A DNA stretch of 64,000 nt from JAIBAC01 sp046331095 (GCA_046331095.1 JAXLRM010000004.1:496001-560000); one strand, 5' to 3'; positions 27,703 to 35,868 are shown, counted from the first letter of the stretch. A program made the numbers and translations. Notes: generated by a model from the letters alone, not told the origin.

Positions 27703-28213
27703 CCTCGAACTCGTGCACCATGCCGAGCTGGTAGTGATCCTCTACGGTGCCGTTGTTGTCCTCTTTGATGTAGCAGGCGAACTGGTAGCGGCCCGGCGCG
27801 AGATCGGCTGCGACGGCCTTGGTCTCGCCGGGCTTGATGTCCTCGGCTGCCGCGACCATGCCTTCTTCGTCGGGGGCGCCCGCGTGGGTGATCACGAGCT
27901 CGTGGGTGTCCTCGCCCATGTTCGTGCCGGTGACGAAGAGCTTGCCCGCCGGCAGCTCCGTCACGGACGTCCCGATCTGGAACTCCCGCAGTGCCGCAGC
28001 GACCGTGGCGGCTGCCTGGTCGGGGCCGAAATCGGGCGGGATCGTCTGGCCGTTCGCAGGGGTGGTGGCCGCACCCGTCACCGAACCCGACACCCCGGCG
28101 CCCGCGCCTCCTTCCGCGTTCGGGCGCGATTCGCCCCCGCAGGCACCGAGGATGCCGGCGCAGCCCAACGCGGCGACGGCGACGACGATCTTTCGGCGGC
28201 GAACCTGGCTCAC
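27695..28213 (-). CDS. Cupredoxin-domain lipoprotein
   Basis: 172 aa. Signal peptide ends in the lipobox LGAC, followed by a Gly/Ala/Pro-rich linker and a C-terminal cupredoxin-like beta domain (about 85-172). Candidate metal ligands are His in DTHELVITH, Cys in QFACYIKE, His in EDHYQLGM and its Met: a type-1-like Cys/His/Met set. Related domains occur in periplasmic iron/copper proteins. GTG 28213 follows GGGAG. The iron-box-like operator at 28236-28254 lies 23 bp upstream, which suggests metal-dependent expression. Confidence 0.8.
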   Translation of the reverse strand: MSQVRRRKIVVAVAALGCAGILGACGGESRPNAEGGAGAGVSGSVTGAATTPANGQTIPPDFGPDQAAATVAAALREFQIGTSVTELPAGKLFVTGTNMGEDTHELVITHAGAPDEEGMVAAAEDIKPGETKAVAADLAPGRYQFACYIKEDNNGTVEDHYQLGMVHEFEVK

Positions 28214-28235
28214 TAACACTCCCGAAGTTCGAGGT

Positions 28236-28254
28236 TTAGGACACCCTAACCTAC
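28236..28254 (-). promoter_or_regulatory. Iron-box-like (DtxR/IdeR) operator
   Basis: On the minus strand the site reads GTAGGTTAGGGTGTCCTAA, matching 15 of 19 positions of the DtxR/IdeR consensus TTAGGTTAGGCTAACCTAA. It is centred about 32 bp upstream of the cupredoxin lipoprotein start. The match was made by eye against a remembered consensus. Confidence 0.55.
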
Positions 28255-28322
28255 GCGTGTTGAGTGTGGGCTGCAAGACGGAGGGACGTGGCGCGGGCAC
28301 GCGGCTGTGCGATCAGGTCGGG

Positions 28323-29726
28323 TCAGTCCTCGACGACGTTGGACGCGAAGCGGTCGAGGTCACGGGTCCAGGCGGCAGTGTCGAATGAATCGGTGCCGGT
28401 GCACGCGGCCGCCGCGTATCCCATCGCGATGGCCTGATGGGTGTTGTCGTGGAGGAACAGTCCCTGGCGGCCCAGGGTCACGACGCCGTCGAGCGAGCGG
28501 GCCCAGGCAGCGACCGTGTCGGCGGCCGACTCGTGGCCGCGCCTGTACACCGGGTAGACCCGCCGCAGCCGCACGACGTGCGCCTCCGACGCGGCGCCCG
28601 GTGTGCCGATACCGGACGTCTCGAGGTCGGCCTCGACGGCCGCTGCCACGTCCGCGTCGGGGCGGGTCCACAGCGTGTCGCCTTCGGTGCAAGGGACCTC
28701 GCAACACAGGATCGTGCGCCCCGGCGGCCAGTCCCCGCCGTAGTGACGCGGTTCGGACACGCGGGCGGTCGCGACCGTGCAGTCGGGCAGGTAGTGGGCG
28801 TCGAAGCCGGTGACCGTGTCGGCGCCGAAGACGAGGTAGACGAGGATCATCGCTCGATGTTCGAGCCCCGCGGCGGCTTCTCGCACCTCCGGCGTTGACG
28901 CCTCGGTCAACCCGGGGAGGGTCCCGAGGGGCAGTGTGCTCAACACGAGGTCCGCACCGGTGCAGTCGCCGCCGCCGCGCACCGTGACCGGGGCGTCACC
29001 GCCGGAGCCCAGCGCGGTGACCGGCGTGGACAGCTTGATGTCGGCACCCGTGGCGGCCGCAGCAGCGGCGAGGGACTCGCTGATGCGCCCGAACCCGCCG
29101 CGGGGATACCAGAACCGCGCAGGCCCCCGCACCACCGGCCGCAGCGCCCGCGCGACAGCGGACCAGAGCGAGGGCGTCCCGACGCGGACTTCGGCCTGGC
29201 GTGCGGAGATCTCGCCGGGCTCGAGACCCCAGAGCTTGCGCGCGTACGGGAACCAGACCCACTCGCACGCAGTCGGTCCGAAGCGCGCCACGAGCGCGTC
29301 GGCGTAGGAACGAGCGCCGTCACCGGGGCCGCGCAACCGCGGCCGTCGGAACCCGCCGGCGAGATCGCGAGCGAGGCCCAGGGCAAGGGGCCGGGGCAGG
29401 TGGGCGAGCGCGTCGGCGGGCCTCAGCGGGAACGCCACCCAGCGGTCGCCGAGGCGGATGCGGCCGCGGCGTGGGCGTGCGCGCAGGTCGTCGCCCAGGA
29501 ACCTGCGCAGGTCGGCCAGGATCTCGGGTGCGCAGGTGGGGTGGAGCCTGTGCGAACCGAGGTCGACGCGGCGCCCGGCGATGGTGATCGAGGCGGCGAG
29601 ACCCCCTACGCGTGGGCGTGCCTCCAACAGCGTGACCTCGTGACCATCGCGCGCGCACCGGTACGCGGCGCCCAGGCCTGCGGGACCGGCTCCCAGTACG
29701 GCGACCCTCACCTGTGAGGCCTCCAC
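28323..29726 (-). CDS. FAD-dependent amine-oxidase-like oxidoreductase
   Basis: 467 aa flavoprotein. VAVLGAGPAGLGAAYRCARD near residue 8 is the FAD Rossmann motif, RVGGLAAS and DLGSHRLHP follow, and YARKLWGLEPGEIS near residue 170 is shared by a branch close to protoporphyrinogen oxidase and UDP-galactopyranose mutase-like flavoproteins. No membrane helix. Function is unknown; carotenoid, glycan or amine substrates are all conceivable. Start GTG 29726 is assigned; GTG 29711 (VRVAVLGAG) is equally possible. Divergent from rnhB. It is not the heme-pathway oxidase, which is in the hem operon. Confidence 0.75.
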   Translation of the reverse strand: MEASQVRVAVLGAGPAGLGAAYRCARDGHEVTLLEARPRVGGLAASITIAGRRVDLGSHRLHPTCAPEILADLRRFLGDDLRARPRRGRIRLGDRWVAFPLRPADALAHLPRPLALGLARDLAGGFRRPRLRGPGDGARSYADALVARFGPTACEWVWFPYARKLWGLEPGEISARQAEVRVGTPSLWSAVARALRPVVRGPARFWYPRGGFGRISESLAAAAAATGADIKLSTPVTALGSGGDAPVTVRGGGDCTGADLVLSTLPLGTLPGLTEASTPEVREAAAGLEHRAMILVYLVFGADTVTGFDAHYLPDCTVATARVSEPRHYGGDWPPGRTILCCEVPCTEGDTLWTRPDADVAAAVEADLETSGIGTPGAASEAHVVRLRRVYPVYRRGHESAADTVAAWARSLDGVVTLGRQGLFLHDNTHQAIAMGYAAAACTGTDSFDTAAWTRDLDRFASNVVED

Positions 29727-29797
29727 GCGGTGGCGGGGCCGGGCAGGTGCTGCGCGGTAGGGTCCCCGGCGACGCCGTAACGGAGGAACGACCCGTC

Positions 29798-30508
29798 TTG
29801 GGCGGACGCGGCAATGGCCCCACGTCGAAGCTCGAGCACAGCCTGGCGGCGGCAGGCCACACCGCGATCTGCGGGGTGGACGAGGTCGGCCGGGGCGCGT
29901 GGGCGGGCCCGGTCTCGGTGGGTGCCATGATCTGGCGACCGGGTTGTCCCGTGCGCGGCATCCGTGACTCCAAGGAACTCACCGCGATCCAGCGTGGCGA
30001 GGCGTTCACCCGCCTCGAACGCCGCGTCGAGTACGGGGTCGGCCACTGTTGGCCTGCGGAGATCGACGAGCTCGGCATGACCGCCGCCCTGCGCCTCGCG
30101 GCGTTGCGGGCGTTCGAGGCGCTCCTCGAACGGCACGGGGTCTGGCCCGACGTGATCCTGCTCGACGGCCAACACGACTTCCTTGCCGGGCTCGGTCGGA
30201 CCGAGACGATCGTGGGTGGAGATGCCCGTTGCGTGTCGGTCGCTTCGGCTTCGATCCTCGCGAAGGTGACGCGTGACTCGATGATGGCCGAGGTCGCCGA
30301 CGTGCATCCTGCATACAGCTTCGCGACCAACAAGGGCTACCCCGCACCCGAGCACGTCGATGCCCTCGACTTGCACGGCCCTTGCCGTCTCCATCGCCGG
30401 ACGTGGGCGCCGATCCGTGACCGCCTCGGCCTCGAGCCGTACGTCCGCTCCCCCCCAGCACAGCCCGCCCCCCAACAGCCCACACTGTGGAGTGGAAAGG
30501 CCGAGTGA
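29798..30508 (+). CDS. rnhB: Ribonuclease HII
   Basis: 236 aa, cleaves RNA in RNA-DNA hybrids and removes misincorporated ribonucleotides. Catalytic residues: DEVGRG near residue 30, DSKELT, the Asp in LLDGQHD, and SASILAKVTRD. TTG 29798 is the only sensible start in frame, with GGAGG at 29782-29786 (a long spacing of 11), and TAGGGT at 29758-29763 is a likely -10. The Pro/Gln-rich C-terminus (PPAQPAPQQPTLW) is unusual and its last codons are duplicated 92 bp downstream. Confidence 0.9.
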   Translation: MGGRGNGPTSKLEHSLAAAGHTAICGVDEVGRGAWAGPVSVGAMIWRPGCPVRGIRDSKELTAIQRGEAFTRLERRVEYGVGHCWPAEIDELGMTAALRLAALRAFEALLERHGVWPDVILLDGQHDFLAGLGRTETIVGGDARCVSVASASILAKVTRDSMMAEVADVHPAYSFATNKGYPAPEHVDALDLHGPCRLHRRTWAPIRDRLGLEPYVRSPPAQPAPQQPTLWSGKAE

Positions 30509-30608
30509 CGCCTGCGCCTCACGGCTGGCCCCTGGGTGTGGCACGGGGGCTGGTTGCGGGGGCGGAGCGAGCGCCTCTGTGGAGGGGAAAGGCCGAGTGA
30601 CGCCTGCG
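30485..30608. repeat. Duplicated 32-bp 3' end of rnhB
   Basis: The 32 bases starting CTGTGGAGTGGAAAGGCC (30485-30516), which include the rnhB stop codon, recur at 30577-30608 with a single change. The 60 bp between are non-coding. The 200-bp spacer 30509-30708 otherwise contains nothing recognisable. Confidence 0.8.
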
Positions 30609-30708
30609 TCGTTCGCGGACATATCCCGCGTTTCGGAAGGGAGCCGGGGTGTGGGCGTCGAAGGTCTGGTTCGAGCAGATCAGCATTGGACGCAAGGAGC
30701 AACCTCCC

Positions 30709-30885
30709 ATGCTCAAGCGCCGCGTCACCGAGTCGACGCTCGACACCTATGCCGCACGGGTGCGGCCTGCCGACCTCGCCGTATCGGCGTTCCGCGGGCC
30801 CGCGAGCCGGCCTGCAGAGGCCAAGGCGGCAGGTCAGCGTCCCGAAAGCCCCGAACGACCGCAGCAGGACCTGCTGAGCCGCTGA
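30709..30885 (+). CDS. Small protein of 58 aa, unknown
   Basis: Basic N-terminus (LKRRVTESTLDTY), a short hydrophobic patch (DLAVSAFRGPA) and a disordered Glu/Gln/Pro tail. No family recognised. AAGGAG at 30694-30699 precedes ATG 30709 by 9 bases. Its stop overlaps the proposed start of the CPBP gene, so it may be an upstream coupled gene. Confidence 0.45.
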   Translation: MLKRRVTESTLDTYAARVRPADLAVSAFRGPASRPAEAKAAGQRPESPERPQQDLLSR

Positions 30886-31718
30886 GTCCCACTCCGCCGG
30901 GCGTTCCCCGTCTCGAGACCGGGACGTCCGGCCCTGGCGGTCCGGGCTGGTACTGGCATCCCGACACAGGGTGGCAGTGGCACGCGCCTGCCCACCCTGC
31001 GAAGCGAACATGCGCACGGCCCGCGCTCGAGGGTGCCGAACGGCGTGCGGCCCGCGTCGAATTGGGTGTGGTCGCGTTCGTGACCGCCCTGCCCGGGCTG
31101 GTGCTCGGCCTCAGCCTCGTCACGAGCCCGTCGCCTGCGCCCGACCTGCCCGACGGTTTCGTCAAGCTCGTGGCCACGTTCCTGGCGGCGCTCGGCCCCG
31201 CGGCCCTCGTCGTCTACCTGCTATGGCGGGCGGGCGAGGTGCACGCCGCCGGCTTCGGCAAGGTGGCGCCCTGGTCGTTCCTGTGGCAGACGGCGCTCGC
31301 GCTCGTCTCGTTCTTCGCAGCGCAGCTCGCCGTCGGGATGGTCGTCGTCGTGTTCACGACGTTGTTCACCGGGAACCCGCCCTCGGCGCCCGACGTCTCC
31401 GCGCCCGCGCTCACCCCGCTGTACGTCCTCACGGGCGTGGCGTTGTCGATCGCGGCGGGCTTCGGTGAGGAGTTCGTCTTCCGTGCCTACGCGATCACAC
31501 GGATGGAGGACGCCGGTTGGCCGCGCCTCGCGATCTGGGTGCCCAACGCCGTCTGGGCCCTCTTGCACCTGTACCAGGGGTGGCGCGGGCCGCTGGTGCT
31601 CTTCGTGATGGCGATCCCGTGGGTCTTCCTGTTCCGCTGGAAACGCAGCGTGTGGCCCCTCGTCGCCGCGCACGCCGGGTACGACGTCCTCGTATTCCTG
31701 GTCTTCAGCCCTGGCTGA
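30882..31718 (+). CDS. CPBP intramembrane metalloprotease
   Basis: About 278 aa. Catalytic motif EEFVFRAY near residue 205 (EExxxR), HLYQGWRG near 230 and HAGYDVL near 265 mark the CPBP/Abi family of membrane-embedded glutamic-type peptidases; about eight membrane helices. Before the first helix is PGWYWHPDTGWQWHAP, a DUF2510-like Trp/Pro motif seen in actinobacterial membrane proteins. No ATG, GTG or TTG is present upstream of that motif in the non-overlapping frame; the tentative start is CTG 30882, overlapping the upstream stop. Substrate unknown. Confidence 0.75.
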   Translation: MSPTPPGVPRLETGTSGPGGPGWYWHPDTGWQWHAPAHPAKRTCARPALEGAERRAARVELGVVAFVTALPGLVLGLSLVTSPSPAPDLPDGFVKLVATFLAALGPAALVVYLLWRAGEVHAAGFGKVAPWSFLWQTALALVSFFAAQLAVGMVVVVFTTLFTGNPPSAPDVSAPALTPLYVLTGVALSIAAGFGEEFVFRAYAITRMEDAGWPRLAIWVPNAVWALLHLYQGWRGPLVLFVMAIPWVFLFRWKRSVWPLVAAHAGYDVLVFLVFSPG

Positions 31719-31832
31719 GACGCGCACGCCGGCGTCGGGTCGGGGCGGCCCCATCTGACTCCCGCGGCATGCGCCTGGCAGAATCCGCCGAGTCGCACGG
31801 ACCGTGCGCAACGCCGGGCCACAGGAGCACAA

Positions 31833-32144
31833 GTGGGCCAAGTGATCAATGTCGACGTGGTCGCAGGTGCCGATCCGCAGATCCGCACCTTCTTCATCGA
31901 CCGTGGCCTTACGGGCCAGGGTCTGCGGGACTTCGCTGGTCCCGAGGAGACGACGGGGGACCGCTCCGAGGAACGTCTCGCACGTGCGCTGTTCGCGATC
32001 GCCGGAGTGGCTTTCGTGTCCGCGTACGCCTCGTCGGTGGCGGTGACCAAGACGGCGGCAGCCTCGTGGGACGACCTCGCGCCGCGGTGCGTCGACGTGA
32101 TCCGCAACCTGTTCGTCTACTACGACGTCAATCGCGTGGGCTGA
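31833..32144 (+). CDS. Stand-alone Nfu N-terminal-domain protein
   Basis: 103 aa. The segment LARALFAIAGVAFVSAYASSVAVTK matches the Nfu N-terminal domain (PF08712), found at the start of iron-sulfur scaffold NfuA/NFU1; the C-terminal NifU domain with its CxxC is absent. No cysteine pair is present, so cluster binding is not expected. AGGAG precedes GTG 31833 by 6 bases. Its stop shares a base with the ATG of the oxidoreductase downstream (TGATG), which suggests a functional partnership. Confidence 0.75.
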   Translation: MGQVINVDVVAGADPQIRTFFIDRGLTGQGLRDFAGPEETTGDRSEERLARALFAIAGVAFVSAYASSVAVTKTAAASWDDLAPRCVDVIRNLFVYYDVNRVG

Positions 32145-33199
32145 TGCGCATCGGTCTCACGCTGCCGCTCGTCCTGCAGACCGCAGCCGAATCGGTCGAG
32201 CTCGCCCAGGAGGCCCACGCGCGTGGTGTCCGCGAGGTCTGGCTCGCGGAGGTGGGCGCGAACGACAGCTACGCCCTCGCCGGCGCGCTCAGCCAGGCGA
32301 TGCCTGCGACACGCTTCGGGACCGCCGTCGTGCCCGCCCAGACCCGCGCTCCGATGGTCCACGCGATGGCCGCCGCGACGCTGAGCCAGCTCACCGGCGG
32401 CCGGTTCGTGCTCGGCCTCGGCATCTCGTCGGAGAACATCGTGCGCGACTGGGCCGGCCTCGCCTTCGACCGCCCGGTGCGGCGCATGCGTGAGCACGTC
32501 GAGGTGCTGCGCCGGGCGCTCGACGGTGAGCGGGTCGACTTCGACGGCGACACGCTCTCGGTACATCGCTTCCGCCTCCAGACGCGGCCCGAAGGTCGCG
32601 TGCCCATCTACCTCGCCGCGCTCAACCCGGGGATGCTGCACCTGGCAGGAGCAGTCGCCGACGGGGTGATCCTCAACATGGTCCCCGAGGCCGCCCTCGC
32701 CCAGGTTCTCGGAGCCGTCAGGGAAGGTGCCGAGCGTGCAGGACGCGACCCGGGCGCGATCGAGGTCGTGAGCCGGATACACGTACATGTCACCGACGAC
32801 CCCGAGACCGACGTCAACCTGGTCCGGTCGGCGTTCGGCGCTTACGCGGCGACACAGGGATACAACCGCCTCTTCCGCTGGATCGGCTTCGAGGACGAGG
32901 CAACCGCGATCGCGGAGGCCTTCGCGCGGGGCGACCGGGAGGCCGTTGCTGCGGCCATGACACAGCGTCTGTGCGACGCGATGGCGGTCGTGGGCGACAC
33001 CGAGTCGGTCCGTGCGCGTCTACGCGCGTACGCCGACGCCGGGGTCGACGTCGTCGTGCTCAACCCGATCTGGCCGGACCCGCAACGGCAGCGGCGCACG
33101 CTCGACGCGCTCTGGGACTGCCTCGACGCGATTGCGTCCACCGGCGGTGGTGCGCTGGGCGTGGTCCGCGGGACTCAGCCGAGCGGGACGCCGCTGTAG
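32144..33199 (+). CDS. LLM-class (F420-type) oxidoreductase
   Basis: 351 aa TIM-barrel protein of the luciferase-like monooxygenase family; many actinobacterial members use coenzyme F420. Signatures include GVREVWLAEVGANDSYAL, the RAPMVHAMAAATLSQLTGGR-like strand and GRFVLGLGIS near residue 90. Start ATG 32144 overlaps the Nfu-N stop. The 3' end overlaps the convergent DUF4190-like gene by 25 bp. Substrate unknown. Confidence 0.85.
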   Translation: MRIGLTLPLVLQTAAESVELAQEAHARGVREVWLAEVGANDSYALAGALSQAMPATRFGTAVVPAQTRAPMVHAMAAATLSQLTGGRFVLGLGISSENIVRDWAGLAFDRPVRRMREHVEVLRRALDGERVDFDGDTLSVHRFRLQTRPEGRVPIYLAALNPGMLHLAGAVADGVILNMVPEAALAQVLGAVREGAERAGRDPGAIEVVSRIHVHVTDDPETDVNLVRSAFGAYAATQGYNRLFRWIGFEDEATAIAEAFARGDREAVAAAMTQRLCDAMAVVGDTESVRARLRAYADAGVDVVVLNPIWPDPQRQRRTLDALWDCLDAIASTGGGALGVVRGTQPSGTPL

Positions 33200-33708
33200 C
33201 TGCTGTAGGCCACGATCACGAGCACGATCAGGCCGACCACGATCAGGACGCCGATCGAACCGCAGACGATGCCCGCCGTGCCCATCGCCGTCGGCGCGCC
33301 GACCGCCTTGGCCTTCGAGCGCCCGATCGTGCCGAAGATGATGGCGAGCACCCCGCAGATCAACGCGATCCACGACAAGAACACCAAGAGGCTCACGATT
33401 CCGAGCACGAGGCCGGCGATCTGCTGGCCCCGACCCGGAGGTGTCGGCGACACCATGGCGTAGGGCGCCACGCCGTAGGGGCCCGCCATTGTGCCGTACG
33501 CCGGTTGTCCGGTGGGGCTCGGGCCGGGATACCCCGGCTGCGGTGCGGTCGGTGGAGACCCGTACGCAGGCGGAGACCCGTACGCAGGCGGAGACCCGTA
33601 CGCAGGCCGTGACCCGTACGCAGGCGGAGCATCGGGTGCCGCCGGCGGTGCGGGCGGCGGTGGCACGGGCGTCTGGGGATCGGCCCCCCAGCCTGGCATG
33701 TCGTTCAT
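33175..33708 (-). CDS. DUF4190-like two-helix membrane protein with repeat-rich N-terminus
   Basis: 177 aa. Residues 1-90 are Pro/Ala/Tyr/Gly-rich with a four-fold AYGSPP repeat; residues about 97-175 are the DUF4190-like unit, two helices (LVLGIVSLLVFLSWIALICG, then IVCGSIGVLIVVGLIVLVIV) joined by a basic loop GRSKAKAVG. Probably a cytoplasmic-domain-bearing inner-membrane protein of unknown function. ATG 33708 has GAGGT 7 bases upstream; the 12-bp ribosome-binding region is itself duplicated upstream. Confidence 0.75.
   Translation of the reverse strand: MNDMPGWGADPQTPVPPPPAPPAAPDAPPAYGSRPAYGSPPAYGSPPAYGSPPTAPQPGYPGPSPTGQPAYGTMAGPYGVAPYAMVSPTPPGRGQQIAGLVLGIVSLLVFLSWIALICGVLAIIFGTIGRSKAKAVGAPTAMGTAGIVCGSIGVLIVVGLIVLVIVAYSSYSGVPLG
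33554..33625. repeat. 18-bp tandem repeat within coding sequence
   Basis: Four 18-bp units (the fourth with two changes) encode the repeated AYGSPP hexapeptide in the membrane protein's N-terminus. A length-variable microsatellite-like tract kept in frame. Confidence 0.85.
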
Positions 33709-33923
33709 CGGGGTGACCTCATGGGTGACCTCATCCGGTTGGGTTCCGAGCGGCGGCCACCACAACCCTAGGTGGCACCGTCATGGCCTCGGAGCGTGCG
33801 CGGGCGTGATCCCGGAGGGCCGGAACTCCGGACACGCTGCGGAGTTGGCAGCGCGGCAGCCGCGCCGACACACTGTTGCGGACCGGCGCGACCAGGACCG
33901 CCCATCGGCGCCCAGGGGGGAAG

Positions 33924-34934
33924 ATGAAGCTCGACACGATCCTCGGCGGGGACCTCACGACCGCGGCCGAGGTGGCCAAGAAGGCCGAGGACCTCGGCTT
34001 CTCCGGGTTGTGGACGGCCGAGGCCCTCAACACCCCCTACCTGCCACATGCCGTGGCCGCCCTCGCCACCGAACGCGTCGACCTCGGCACCGCTATCGCG
34101 GTCGCGTTCCCGCGCTCGCCGATGGTCCACGCGATGACGGCGTGGGACCTGCACAAGGCGTCCAGAGGCCGCTTCGTGCTCGGCCTCGGCACCCAGATCC
34201 GCAAGCACAACGAACACCGCTTCTCGGTCGCCTACGACCGGCCCGGCCCGCGCCTACGCGACATGGTGCTCGCCATCCGCCACATCTGGGAGTGCTTCGA
34301 CGGCGAGCACGGCCTCGACTACCACGGCGAGTTCTTCACCCACGACTACATCCAGCCGTTCTTCAACCCCGGCCCCACGGGCTTCGGCCGCCCGCGGATC
34401 ATGATCGCCGCCGTCGGGCCCTACATGTGCAAGACGGCGGGCGAGGTCTGCGACGGCATCCAGATCCACCCGTTCCACACGACGAAGTTCCTCGACGAGC
34501 ACGTGATGCCCAACGTCGACGCCGGCCTCGCCAAGGCAGGCAAGACCCGCGACGGCTTCGAGTTCGCCACGACCACCTTCGTGCTCACCGGCGACGAGCG
34601 CCAGCAGGACGCGATGGCCGCCATGGCGCGGACGCAGATCGCGTTCTACGGCTCCACACCCGCATACGCCAAGGTGTTCGAATGCGAGGGTTGGGACGGC
34701 CTCCAACCCCAACTGCAGCAGCTGATGCGCTCACGCGACATGGCCAAGATGTCGGCACTCATCACCGACGAGGTGCTCGACAGGTTCTGCGTGCGTGCTC
34801 CCTTCGACAGCCTCGCCGACGCCATCCGGGACAAGTACGAGGGCAAGATCGACCGCCTCGGCTTCTACATGCCGATCATCGGCGGCGGCCAGGAGAAGGA
34901 GTGGGGACGCGTGATCGAGGACCTCTCCCGGTGA
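33924..34934 (+). CDS. LLM-class F420-dependent oxidoreductase (TIGR03617-like)
   Basis: 336 aa luciferase-like TIM barrel. KLDTILGGDLTTAAEVAKKA opens the protein; SPMVHAMTAWDLHKASRGRF and GRFVLGLGTQIRKHNEHRF identify the F420-dependent group. ATG 33924 has GGGGGAAG just upstream. The 215-bp spacer before it holds only the duplicated GGTGACCTCAT motif belonging to the neighbour. It overlaps the following hydrolase by GTGA, starting a probable four- or five-gene run: oxidoreductase, hydrolase, acyl-CoA dehydrogenase, hydrolase-like, ferrochelatase. Confidence 0.88.
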   Translation: MKLDTILGGDLTTAAEVAKKAEDLGFSGLWTAEALNTPYLPHAVAALATERVDLGTAIAVAFPRSPMVHAMTAWDLHKASRGRFVLGLGTQIRKHNEHRFSVAYDRPGPRLRDMVLAIRHIWECFDGEHGLDYHGEFFTHDYIQPFFNPGPTGFGRPRIMIAAVGPYMCKTAGEVCDGIQIHPFHTTKFLDEHVMPNVDAGLAKAGKTRDGFEFATTTFVLTGDERQQDAMAAMARTQIAFYGSTPAYAKVFECEGWDGLQPQLQQLMRSRDMAKMSALITDEVLDRFCVRAPFDSLADAIRDKYEGKIDRLGFYMPIIGGGQEKEWGRVIEDLSR

Positions 34935-35734
34935 CACCCGCCGTCGCCCTCCCCACGGTCGCCCTCGCCGGTGACACCTGCGGGGAAGGCGACGACCTCG
35001 TGCTCGTACACGGCCTCGGCGCGTCGCGTCACATCTGGGACGACGTCCGCGACGACCTCGCCACCACCTGGCGCGTCCACCGCCTCGAGCTGCGCGGCCA
35101 CGGCGAGACCGGCGGCCCCGCCGATCCCGACGCCTACAAGCTGCACCTGATCGCCGCCGACCTCGCCGCCGCGATCGAGGACCGCGGCGGCCGCGACGCC
35201 ACCGTCGTCGCCCACAGCCTCGGTGGCGCCGCCGCCCTCTGGGCCGCGCTGCGCTACCCGGGCGCGTTCGGGGCACTCGTGGTCGTCGACGCGTTCACCT
35301 ACGGGCTCCCGCCGGCTCGCCGGGCGTACCTACGCCGTCAGCTCCGTGACCTGCGCCGCCGTGGCCCCGAGGGCGCGTGGATCGCCGGCAAGGCGGCCCG
35401 TCTCGCCGACCCCAACCTCGCGCTGCGGTGGCTCGACACCGACTTCGCGGCGGCGCGGCGCGCCGAGGCGCTCGCAGTGGTACCCGAAGCCTGGGAAGGC
35501 CTCGGCGAGGAGGTCCAGCACGCCCCCTCGTTCGTGTCCTGGCTCTGGCAACTCGACGTGGAGCTCGCCGTGATGGCGGGCGCCGACGACACGTTCATGC
35601 TGGGCCCTTCGGAGGAGATCGCCGCCGTCACCGGCGCACCCCTCCACGTACTCGCCTCCATGGGCCACAATCCGATGATCGAACGACCGGTGCTGTTCGC
35701 GCGTGCGTTGAGGATCGTGCTGGAGGACCTGTGA
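34931..35734 (+). CDS. Alpha/beta hydrolase
   Basis: 267 aa. HGLGAS oxyanion motif near residue 31, AHSLGG nucleophile elbow near 97, Asp in MAGADDTFML and His in MGHNPMIERP near the C-terminus give a complete triad. GTG 34931 overlaps the previous stop. The last 22 codons plus stop are the first of three tandem 67-bp units. Context with an F420-type oxidoreductase and an acyl-CoA dehydrogenase suggests ring or ester cleavage in a lipid or terpenoid catabolic route, an inference. Confidence 0.82.
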   Translation: MTPAVALPTVALAGDTCGEGDDLVLVHGLGASRHIWDDVRDDLATTWRVHRLELRGHGETGGPADPDAYKLHLIAADLAAAIEDRGGRDATVVAHSLGGAAALWAALRYPGAFGALVVVDAFTYGLPPARRAYLRRQLRDLRRRGPEGAWIAGKAARLADPNLALRWLDTDFAAARRAEALAVVPEAWEGLGEEVQHAPSFVSWLWQLDVELAVMAGADDTFMLGPSEEIAAVTGAPLHVLASMGHNPMIERPVLFARALRIVLEDL

Positions 35735-35868
35735 CAATCCGATGGTGGAACGACCGGTGCTGTTCGCGCGTGCGTTGAGGATCGTGCTGGAGGACCTGTG
35801 ACAATCCGATGATCGAACGACCGGTGCTGTTCGCGCGTGCGTTGAGGATCGTGCTGGAGGACCTGTGA
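35668..35868. repeat. 67-bp tandem triplication of a gene's 3' end
   Basis: Three head-to-tail copies of 67 bp at 35668-35734, 35735-35801 and 35802-35868. Copy 1 is the coding end of the hydrolase including its stop; copies 2 and 3 are non-coding. Copy 2 differs at three bases near its start; copy 3 matches copy 1 exactly. A remnant CAATTCG of a fourth unit follows. Each copy ends CTGGAGGACCTGTGA, with an SD-like GGAGG. Confidence 0.95.

Noticed and set aside
28323..29726. Second protoporphyrinogen oxidase (heme pathway)
   Set aside because: Shares the FAD fold but lacks context and has a YARKLWG region typical of a separate flavoprotein branch; the heme enzyme is in the hem operon.
33554..33625. 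Regulatory repeat
   Set aside because: The 18-bp units are in frame and encode the hexapeptide AYGSPP, so this is a low-complexity protein tract.
35735..35868. Additional small genes in repeats 2 and 3
   Set aside because: They are non-coding copies of a gene end; reading frames begin only by chance inside the duplicate.
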